Shown here: in pieces, positions 56,100 through 64,000 of the stretch
Layout: each line of letters starts with the position of its first letter
How positions within the stretch are numbered: the first letter of the stretch is position 1
Assembly: GCF_016545825.1 (NCBI RefSeq)
Contig: NC_052619.1
Location: 67,714,115 to 67,778,114 of the forward strand
DNA length: 64,000 nucleotides
From: Eucalyptus grandis
Taxonomy: Eukaryota; Streptophyta; Magnoliopsida; Myrtales; Myrtaceae
Direction of reading: 5' to 3'
Notes under the pieces: model-generated
Seen by the model: only the letters and a program-made list of their open reading frames with translations
What the model was told of the DNA's origin: nothing
Database searches by the model: none
Program-made: the position numbers and the translations under genes

Positions 56100-58649
56100 A
56101 TGGTTCTTGCGGACTTCTTGATCACTACTGGCGCCGTACTAGGCTTCATCTCGCTCTTCAAGAACGTACTCACCTTCGCCCAATGGCTGTACGCCGCGTT
56201 CCTGAGGAAGCCGAAGGACTTGCGTGACTACGGCTCATGGGCCATCGTCACTGGCGCCACTGACGGCATCGGGAAAGCCCTGGTGTTTGAGCTCGCCTCC
56301 AAGGGCCTCAACCTCATGCTCGTCGGTCGGAACCCCAGCAAACTCGAGGCCACCTCGAGGGAGCTGAGGATAGATTCGGAGCAACCACCGAGGTCCATTA
56401 CATAGTTAGCACTTCATATGCCATTTACCTTAAAATTCCCGAGTGATGGTACATCTGACGCACGAGACACTTTGTCCAGGTCAAGACCGTGGTCGCCGAT
56501 CTCGCGAAGCTGAGCGGAGAGGAGATAGCGGCGGCCATTGCAGGAGCGACGGAAGGGATCGACGTCGGGTTGCTGGTCAACAACGCGGGGATGGCTTATC
56601 TCCCGAAATACTTTCACGAGGTGGATCGAGAGTTGACGGAGAGCATGTTGAGAGTGAACGTCAACGCAGCGGTGTGGGCGACGAAGGGAGTGATCGATGG
56701 AATGTTGAAGAGGAAGAGAGGAGCGATCTTGAACATGGGATCTGGTTCCGCCATGTATATCTCTTCGTTTCCTCTTTTGAACTTGTATGCCTCCACCAAA
56801 GCGTAAGTTTCGATTTTCTCCCAGTTTTGTGTCTTATTTTTTCGGTAATTTGTTAATCAAATTTATAATGCAAAAGTTTTCTCTTTCTTACTAATTTCCT
56901 TTTAGGATTGTAGCTATATCAGGATTGATATACAAATTTGACATTGTAAACAATGTGATGGACTATAAGCAGTAATAAGAAGTTAATCAAATTCAATTTC
57001 GGAAAACATTTTATACATCGCTTAATGTTCCAACAATTTAGTGTGTTTCACATTATTTGGATCCAAAAAGACCTTTCAAGTGGCAAAGTCTATATCCAAT
57101 CTATTCTTATAGTTCAATCATGTGAACTTGATATATCAATGTGATTCGTTGCAGTTTTCTGACAACATTCTCAAAAAGCATCAATCTAGAGTACGAGGGA
57201 CAATGGATTGATATTCAATGTCAGGTAAATGTATGAGAAAAATCATATATCATTTAGGTATTGTGATAATATGGTTAGAATTCTTGTGTCCCCTTTGTTC
57301 TGTCCTCTTTTCCGCTCCTAACTAAATACTCATAAATTTGCGAGAGAACCTTGTTATAATGTTTACCTTTTCCTTTAAAAAAAAGAAAATCAGATGCCAA
57401 TGAATTTCCCTTCATAACACAATCACTTTATTGAAACTAATTGACTCACTTCTCCACATCGGTAGTAAAATGGATGCATAATATACTTTCTCCTTCAATG
57501 ACGTAATGACCGCTCAACTTTTAATAGATCAATTTAATCTTTTTCAATGGGTGATATTCAGCCCAAAAAAATAATAATAATAAAGACTAGGAGCTCATTC
57601 TCCATGACTTCACAAATAGAGGGAAGATGATTAGAAGCTTTGGGTACTTCGTGATTAGCGACAATTCCAAATGCATGTTGGGGGTCATATAATCCAATCT
57701 ATGCGCTGGTCTGTGCGATTATCTTATTGGTCATGTTTCATATTACCATGTAATCACTTATTTGCTCTTTCACTTGTGAGTTCTCCACATGAGGAAAATT
57801 GTTCAAAAAGTTCTAAATTTATGACTAAATTGACAAATCATTAAAAAGTTTAGAACTAAATTGTCACAATCGAAAGGTTTATAATTGAATTGGCTAACAT
57901 ATAATAAGTTTAAGACTTTCATCCTATACAAACTCAAAAAAGTTCCTCTGTGGAAAGAGGGGTGCAATGCTGATTATGTACTTCTGTAAGAAGAAGTGAA
58001 ATGGGTCGGTAAATTTATTGACCATGCATGCCTCATTCACTAACCCCTGATCTCCAAAACATTCCCTAGCTGTATAGATTGTACTTGCTAGTTAAATGCC
58101 ACTCGATGCCCTTTGCTAATTGGTGAAACAAGACATTATATGAGCTAAAGGAAAACGGTTTTTCTAGCATTGTATCTCGCAAAGGTATAATTTCGAATCT
58201 TAATGTGCGTTCTTTTGTTTATGGTCATGTTATTGTGCTTGTTTTCTTCTCCTTGACTGTTTGTTTGAAACTATGAGATAAACAGTTATGCTTGGATGTT
58301 GGAGATTCACTTCAAATGTGTAATTAAGTTTTCATAGAAATTAATGAATCGCAAGTCCCAAGGAAAAAGCTTTTAGAACTAACGCTGCGCTTGAATTCCA
58401 ATCATATTGCAGGCTCCCTTTTTCATTGCCACCAAAATGACCAGGATGAAGAGACGGTATCTCTTCATACCTTCGGCGGAGATATTCAGCAGAGCTAGCG
58501 TGCGGTGGATCGGGTACAACCGGGTGTGCAACCCCTATTGGTCGCACTCGGTTCAGGCGTTCGTGGCTTGCACGCTGGACACAATCACCGTTTGGGGTCT
58601 CGAATGTTACGCGAAATGGGTGAGAGATCGAGAAAGATCGCATCGTTAG
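56100..58649 (+). pseudogene. KCR1: Very-long-chain 3-oxoacyl-CoA reductase (KCR), copy 1, one frameshift in exon 1
   Basis: Four exons are readable: 56100-56392, 56480-56802, 57155-57224 and 58413-58649, all with GT-AG introns. Residues 8-30 form the N-terminal membrane segment. 'VTGATDGIG' (residues 50-58) is the NADPH-binding loop, and 'LLVNNAGMA' follows in exon 2. The catalytic Ser lies in 'NMGSGSA', and Y-x-x-x-K is 'YASTK' at the exon 2-3 junction. Exon 3 encodes 'IDIQCQ', and exon 4 'APFFIATKMT' to 'RDRERSHR', then TAG. KCR performs the second step of fatty acid elongation at the ER, reducing 3-ketoacyl-CoA. Exon 1 is one base short: near 56368 it reads CTGAGGATAG where copy 2 has CTGAGGGATAG. 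Exons 2-4 are open throughout. Either a recent pseudogene or a homopolymer error in the assembly would explain it. With the base restored, the length (~307 residues) is close to the family norm. Confidence 0.85.
57780..57960. repeat. AT-rich MITE-like scrap in KCR intron 3
   Basis: 'GAAAATTGTTCAAAAAGTTC', then 'TAAATTGACAAA', 'GAACTAAATTG' and 'TTGAATTGGC' are words of the same kind as those in the element at 15494. The ends cannot be set. It lies inside the 1.2-kb third intron. Confidence 0.4.
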
Positions 58650-59026
58650 GTCATCGAACATGGTAATCGCATTTTCAGACGCACCCCGACGTAATTGCAG
58701 CTTGTGTGCATGACTTGGATATGAAAGCTTGGACTGGCGTGATATGGGTCTGTGGTCGAGCCTTGAATATGGCATGTGATATGAAGACTTTCTATGTTTC
58801 ATTCGGTATGCATAAGTTTTCATTTATACACTGTGTTTCCGGGTCTTTCAACAAAGTTCGTGCTTCTACGTTGGACCCTCTTAAGCACGATTCACTTTTT
58901 AAATTCAAATGCTTACGCTGTGGTGCCCACAAAGATCATTAAAGGATAGTGTTCACTATTCTATATGTACCTTCCATTATTGAGTTTACATGTCGATAGA
59001 GTGACATTGGGTTATTTCTTTGATAA

Positions 59027-59563
59027 TCATGTGAAAGCATTTTCACATAAGAAAAATACAAAATCTGTAATGCTCTTTCGATCATTGATATCTCCAACAT
59101 AATCACTATCTAAATGAGCTCTAAGTTGGAAGGATTCAGAACGATAGTAGTGTAGGCCATGAGAAGTAGTACCTTTGATGCACCGAAATATCTTTTTTAC
59201 ATCTTTAAGATGAGATGACTTTGGCTTCTTCATATATCAACTCATAATTCCAACACTATACATAATATCCGGTCCTATGCATATCAAGTATCTCAAACTC
59301 CCCATCAAGATTCTGTAATATATCAAATCAAGATCGACACCATCATCAAACTTTGAAAGTTTGGTTCCGCACTCAATTAGTGGATTGATTAGAATACAAT
59401 TCTTCATATTAAATTTTTCAATGATATTTTCTGCATATCCTTTTTTAGAAATAAAAATCCCCTTGGCACTTTGCTTCACTTCGATCCTAAGGAAATAATT
59501 CATGAGATCATTATCGGTCATCTCAAATTCTTTCACCATCAATGCCTTAAAAGCACCAACCAT
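59027..59563 (-). pseudogene. Copia RT C-terminal part and RNase H start
   Basis: 'ALMVKEFEMTDNDLMNYFL', 'EVKQSAKGIFISKKGYAENI', 'PLIECGTKLSKFDDG' and 'SLRYLICIGPDIMYSVGI' are typical of the Copia RT connection region. A stop separates it from 'SHLKDVKKIFRCIKGTTSHG' and 'DSDYVGDINDRKSITDFVFF', the start of RNase H. It is one fragment of the deleted Copia. Confidence 0.75.
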
Positions 59564-60283
59564 CTTAGCCTTGTCCTTCTTTCCACCACGTTTTTTGCAT
59601 GGGAAGGTCTTAACTCTATTGGGTGCCTAATCAATCTCCTTCCATTTGTTGTTGAATTTATGGTTCCCCATACGCTTGAAGCTCGAAACTTTGTAGAAGC
59701 CCAATTTAGCAACATAAGCATGGACAGAGGATTTTGCAACCTTTAGACACTCATCCTCTAATTCCATATGACGCGCTATATCGTAAAAAAAATGATAAAA
59801 ATTCTCATTGTGCGTCATGTTGATTTTTATATTCTTCAAATTGTCGAGAAGAATCCTTATAATAACATGAACTTGTTGTTCATTTGTAAGGAGTGTAGCC
59901 TATCAACTTCAACTCACATATCATGTTTAACATTTCTTGAAGATGCTGCCTCATTATTAGATTTGAGTGCTTTTGATATGTGTCAAATTTAATGATGAGT
60001 CTCCTTAATTTTATGGCAGATGTATTCCTAATCTTATCTTTCAAGGCAGTCCACATTACTTGAGCTTTATTTTTCTTTTTCCAAGCTTTATAAAATTTTT
60101 GATATCTTCTGTGCTGAATTGAGGTTCTATGCTCGAGTTTATTCATGGTGTGGTTGAGGATTTCCAAAACCTCATACCTGTTAAAGATGTACCGAACCTT
60201 TTAATGCAAAATATCATGATTATAACCATTCATCTTTTCACCTTATTAAAGTTGGCCACGATGGTCTTTGATGCCGAAAACAT
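59564..60283 (-). pseudogene. Copia gag relic
   Basis: The start ATG is at 60283, with 'SASKTIVANFNK' and 'ILNHTMN'. A UBN2-type core follows: 'QVMWTALKDKIRNTSAIKL', 'IIKFDTYQKHSNLIMRQHLQ', 'EMLNMICELK', then 'NMTHNENF' and 'DIARHMELEDECLKVAKSS'. The basic region 'KKRGGKKDKAK' ends it, just before where the zinc knuckle should be, and is joined in frame to RT at 59563. There are stops and frameshifts within. Confidence 0.7.
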
Positions 60284-61625
60284 AATCAATTGCTATAGCC
60301 ACATTGATATAATAAATGCAGGATCAATAGTAGCACATTTTCTACATTAATACACATATAATTTGTAGAAAAGAAAAACTAAATTAATGATAATTCAATA
60401 AAATGTATAGAAACGAAAATTCACTATGTTTTCAATCAGCTTTTGTGTACGATTATTTTACAATCATTAATTATTTTAATTTGTGCAAATGTCAAGTTCT
60501 ATGTAAGGACTCCTTTGAATTCTACCAATCTACAACTTTTACTAAAAAAAAAAATAATTATATGATTTCATGTAATTTTTACATTTTCAATTAATATCAA
60601 AAAGCATAGCACGACGTGAATTAATGTACAAACATTCATACAACAACTATAATTGAAAGCGGAATTCATGATGTAGTGAAAAGATCAAGGATCTATAGCC
60701 ATTGTTTGAGTTTATTCGAAACTAGGAAATTGAAAGCATATCAAAGCATATACATGCTATCATCGAGCCAAGCTCTACACAACATATATGTGGTCATTTA
60801 CATGTTGACTAACTTATGTATTTCCAAAACCATAGGGAAATACAAGTTTGAAGGAATAAACGATTCACTTATACCCTAAAAATTATGCGCATTTAAGGTT
60901 TTGTATGCCTTTTTAAACCTTTAAAAGATTCAAACATGTAAAATAAATACATCATAATGTAGAGCATATTCATACGGACCAAACACCACCAACCATGCGC
61001 CGAGTGGACTCCCACACGCTTAAACACGTTGTTTGAGTGCTTCGCACATGTGGCGCATGCGATAGCAAGCCAATATGGCTTCTAGCCTGTCCAATCAATC
61101 TAACTGTTTGACCAATCAACCTAGTCGGGTCTTCAAGTTAGTCTTCATCCAGGTCAGATTGGATCTCCAGTCGGTCGGGTCATCGGTTGGTAGGTCAATT
61201 ACCGACCGTTGGTAATGTCATCATTGATGTCAGCCCACATTGATTCGCCAACGCATGCGTGGCGCTCATGTACTGGGCATTCTCAGTGTGTGGGTGGCGC
61301 TTACACACAGCGGCTTCTAGCACGTGTAGGCACATCTAGCGTCATCCGGTGGCACGTCACCCGCCGTTATGATCATCTCGACAAATACTTTCATTTCATA
61401 TATTCAAAAATTGAATTTGGCCGAAAAGTATTCCAAAAATGACCAAAACAAAGATGGTTGTCCATGACCTCCAAAGCCATCTATTGCTTTGGTTCTTTTT
61501 TGATGATTCATGTTGCAATTTCTAATCAATGAACATTCAAACAATATGAAATTCATCTTCTTAATCCTCATATCAAGCAGTTTGCGAGAAAATTCGACAA
61601 AAAAAAACATAAATATCATGATATA

Positions 61626-61638
61626 GGCTCTGAGACCA
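61626..61638 (-). promoter_or_regulatory. Primer-binding site of the deleted Copia
   Basis: On the minus strand TGGTCTCAGAGCC differs by one base from the usual tRNA-iMet complement TGGTATCAGAGCC. It lies one base inside the inferred 5' LTR, whose edge reads TGAGAG on the plus strand at 61640. Confidence 0.65.
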
Positions 61639-61639
61639 A

Positions 61640-61990
61640 TGAGAGATGAAATATGGCAGAAGAAACAACTAACATTGTTATTGTGTAATAAATGAATTAC
61701 CTAGGAACATATGTTGAATCACAAGTGAATGATGGACGATACGATTTCACAATGGTCCAAGTACAATCACGAAGAAAGTATTCACATTCTTCAGCATTAA
61801 TGTTAATGGTTTTCTTAAAATAGAATTGAAATTGCCTTTTGTTCGTTTTTTTTTTTTTTATGGAGTGTGAGAGAAAAAGGAACAACATTCTTTTTTGAAA
61901 CGTTTTATTATTAGCAGTTGGCTATCTTCTAAAATCATCCTATTTATACTTCATTTAATATATATATAGATCACTGCGAAAAAAATTTAC
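61640..61990 (-). repeat. 5' LTR of the deleted Copia
   Basis: The left edge TGAGAGATG is next to the primer site. A minus-strand TATA box (AGTATAAATAGG) lies near 61950-61940. The right edge is uncertain, because sequence homologous to the KCR promoter starts near 61995. It is short (about 350 bp), as usual for this kind of Copia. Confidence 0.5.
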
Positions 61991-62161
61991 ACTCTGACAA
62001 TTTACAATAGGAATATCTGGGTACAAAACTATCTTTCGGACAGGCTAGGAGAGATGGTACGTCGCGGAGTTGTGCAGAGCAGTGAGGTGAGAGACACGTC
62101 TATAAATGTTTAGCAATTGCCAACACTACTTATCTGGTGAAACCACACTCCGCACAAAGCG

Positions 62162-63119
62162 ATGGTACATGCGGACTTCTTGATCGCCACAGCCACCATA
62201 CTATGCTTCATCTCGCTCTTCAAGAACCTGCTCGCCTTCAACCGATGGCTGCACGCCACTTCCTGAGGAACCCGAAGGACTTGCAGGACTACGGCTCGTG
62301 GGCCGTTGTCACCGGCACCACCGACGGCATCAGGAAAGCCCTGGTCTTCGAGCTCGCCTCCAAGGGCCTCAACCTTGGGCTCATTGGCTGGAACCCCAGC
62401 AAACTCGAAGCCACCTCGAGTGAGCTGAGGGATAGATTCGGAGCAACCACCGAGGTCCATCACATAGTTAGCACTTCATATGCCATTTACGTTAAAAATT
62501 CGCGTGAATTCCCGAGTGATGATATATCCGACGCATTAGATAGTTTGTCCAGGTCAAGACTGGGGTTGCGGACCTCACGAAGCTGAGCGGAGAGGAGATA
62601 GCGGCAGCCATTGTGGGAGCCACGGAAGGGATCGACGTCAGGTTGCTCGTCAACGACGCGGGGTTGGCTTATCCGTACCCGAGTTGCTTTCACGAGGTGG
62701 ATCGAGAGTTGATGGAGAGCATGTTGAGAGTGAACGTCAACGCAGCGTTGTGGGCGACGAAGGGAGTGATCGATGGAATGTTGAAGAGGAAGAGAGGAGC
62801 GATCTTGAACAGTGGTTCTGGTTCCTCAGTGTGTATCCCTTCGTTTCCTCTTCTGACCTTGTATGCCTCCACCAAAGCGTACGTTTCGATTTTCCTCCAG
62901 TTTTGTGCCTTCTTTTTCGGTAATTTGTTAATATATATCGCAAAAGTCTTCACTTTCTTACTAATTTCCTTTTAGGATTGTAGCTATATCAGGATTGTAG
63001 CTATTTACAAATTTGACAGGGTAAACAACGTGATGGACTACAAGTAGTAATAAGAAGTTAATCAAATTCAACGATGGATAAAAGTTTGTGCATCACCTAA
63101 CATTCCAGCTATTTAGTAG
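62162..63119 (+). pseudogene. KCR copy 2, tandem duplicate, truncated by an LTR
   Basis: Exon 1 (62162-62454) and exon 2 (62553-62878) match copy 1 closely, with conserved splice sites. Exon 1 has a one-base loss near 62255 (GCCACTTCCTGAG against GCCGCGTTCCTGAG) that leads to a TGA. The cofactor loop reads 'TGTTDGIRK', with Gly changed to Arg. In exon 2, 'NNAG' became 'NDAG', while the catalytic 'YASTK' remains. Intron 2 aligns with copy 1 up to about 63115 and is then replaced by the LTR start at 63120, so exons 3 and 4 are absent from the window. A frameshift plus changes at conserved cofactor-site residues mark it as non-functional. A TATAAATG at 62101-62108 is in the proper place for a promoter. 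Confidence 0.85.
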
Positions 63120-64000
63120 TGTTGACACCTATTTTTTATCTTTCAAGTAGTATAAAAAAATCATATCAAAAAATCAAAAATGAAAATGAAAATCAAATCA
63201 AAATCAAATAAAAAATAAAAAAATAAAAAATAATTATTAATTTCCTTTTAAAAAAAAACTGTGAGGGTCCGGGTCGGGTTGGATTCGGCCTTGGCCCGAC
63301 CCGGCCCCCTTTTTCCTTTTATTTTCTCCCTCTGGGCTTGGGCCCAACCCTCCCCTTAAAATTTTCTTTTTCTTTCTTTTCCCCTTCGCACAGCCCAGCC
63401 CTCTTCTTCCCTCCGGCCCGGCCCGCCTCATTGTCTTCTCCCTCAGCCGCTTTTTGCACGGGGAACCGGCGAAGACAAAAGCAGAAAGTAGCCGTTCGCG
63501 TGGGGAAATGGCGAGGCTGAAAGCAGGGGCAGAGGGTAGAGGAGACAGCATCATCTCGTGGGGTAGGCGAGCATTGGAATGGGGAAGAGAGGTCAGAGCT
63601 GGCTGGAAGAGGGGGCTGGTTCGGGAAAGCCGAGGGCACGCGCGCGCGAGCCGAAGGATCGAGAAAGCGAGAGATATCGAGAAAGAGAGGGATCAGGAGG
63701 AGACAGAAAGGAGAAAAAATAGAAAGGAGAAAGGACGGGAAAATTAGAGAGGGGAGACAGAGAGAAAAACAGGAGAGGAAGGAGGGGGAACTCACCAAGG
63801 CCACTGCCGTCGACGCGTCTCCCGACCGCTGCAACCGCTGCTGACGCATCTCCGGGCCATCATCGCCACCGCCACCACTGCAGACGCGTCTTCCAAGCTG
63901 CCATTCCCGTATGAAATTGGGTAGGCCTTTCATCGAACTTCTGGTGTGCGTTTCTGGAAATGAGTCGGCCGATGCTCATCCCGACTAGTTCGGCGAGCTC
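63120..64000 (+). mobile_element. Start of a Tat-like gypsy LTR, running off the window
   Basis: TGTTGACACCTATTTTTTATC opens the LTR, as in the family members at 37401, 39404 and 49197. An AT-rich run is followed by a GC-rich block (63260-63960) with (GA)-rich text, like the other LTRs. The frames on both strands in the GC-rich part (63319-63933 minus, 63454-63747 plus) are of the same low-complexity kind and are not called genes. The insertion point is intron 2 of KCR copy 2. The right end and target duplication are outside the window. Confidence 0.65.

Larger units (their letters stand above)
58925..61990 (-). mobile_element. Internally deleted Copia element on the minus strand between the KCR copies
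   Basis: From right to left: a 5' LTR (about 61990-61640, with TATAAATA on the minus strand near 61947), a tRNA-iMet-like primer site (61638-61626), a long leader, gag (60283-59564), then directly the RT C-terminal part and RNase H (59563-59027). A short tail follows with sequence shared with about 37439-37500 ('TTCACTATTCTA'). Protease, integrase and most of RT are absent. Many stops are present. The leader (60284-61625) is unusually long and may hold another insertion; I recognise no gene in it. Confidence 0.6.

Noticed and set aside
63319..63933. 204-codon minus frame and overlapping plus frames at the window end
   Set aside because: They lie in the GC/GA-rich block of the LTR that starts at 63120, the same pattern as the other LTR blocks.
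1..64000. tRNA, rRNA or other structured RNA genes
   Set aside because: I looked for tRNA-like arms and conserved rRNA words and found only retrotransposon primer-binding sites (22294-22306 and 61626-61638). A covariance-model scan would be needed to exclude small ncRNAs.

Overview
The window looks like a repeat-rich intergenic stretch of a eudicot nuclear genome. The evidence is spliced GT-AG genes for plant families (a B12D/MLRQ-type mitochondrial protein, an F-box/PP2 protein, two 3-ketoacyl-CoA reductase copies and a LysM receptor kinase relic) embedded in plant retrotransposons and DNA transposons. A woody eudicot, perhaps Myrtaceae, is only a guess from the style of the genes and repeats. 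There are two assembly gaps of exactly 100 N, at 6480-6579 and 35875-35974.

Layout. 1-4.2 kb: a three-exon B12D gene (1540-2541) among small tandem duplications. 4.2-6.5 kb: a ~360-bp tandem repeat, one unit of which is split by a GC-rich foldback transposon (4500-5651, TAA target duplication). 6.6-12.5 kb: one decayed but nearly complete L1-type LINE with a 14-bp target duplication, lying in an older LTR-like sequence. 14.5-21 kb: an F-box/PP2 neighbourhood with one intact gene (18548-20718), a 3'-end relic, an inverted 5'-exon relic and a second GC-rich foldback element. 21.4-30.95 kb: a complete 9.5-kb Copia element of the SIRE/Maximus type, with 889-bp LTRs, an ATAGC duplication, a tRNA-iMet primer site, a frameshifted gag-pol and an extra 3' ORF region. 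31.3-34.2 kb: a LysM-RLK (LYK4/5-like) pseudogene cut off in its kinase domain by a DNA element carrying a GRF zinc-finger relic. 36-47.3 kb: Ty3/gypsy sequence on the minus strand, with long GC-rich LTRs, a DUF7745-like relic, two gag domains, no recognisable pol, and a 2.6-kb series of tandem arrays next to the 3' LTR. 47.6-52.7 kb: an old Copia interrupted by a 2.8-kb solo LTR (ATGGT duplication). 53.4-55.9 kb: a TIR-type DNA element and a third GC-rich foldback element. 56.1-63.1 kb: a tandem pair of KCR genes separated by a gag-RT-fused Copia remnant. The second copy is cut in intron 2 by the start of another LTR that runs off the window.

The only genes that look intact are B12D (mitochondrial electron transport) and the F-box/PP2 gene (SCF ubiquitin ligase adaptor). 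The KCR copies would act in very-long-chain fatty acid elongation at the ER, but each carries a different one-base frameshift in exon 1. The host genes do not form a pathway; the rest is nested mobile DNA. All domain calls come from reading motifs by eye. No database or alignment program was used.
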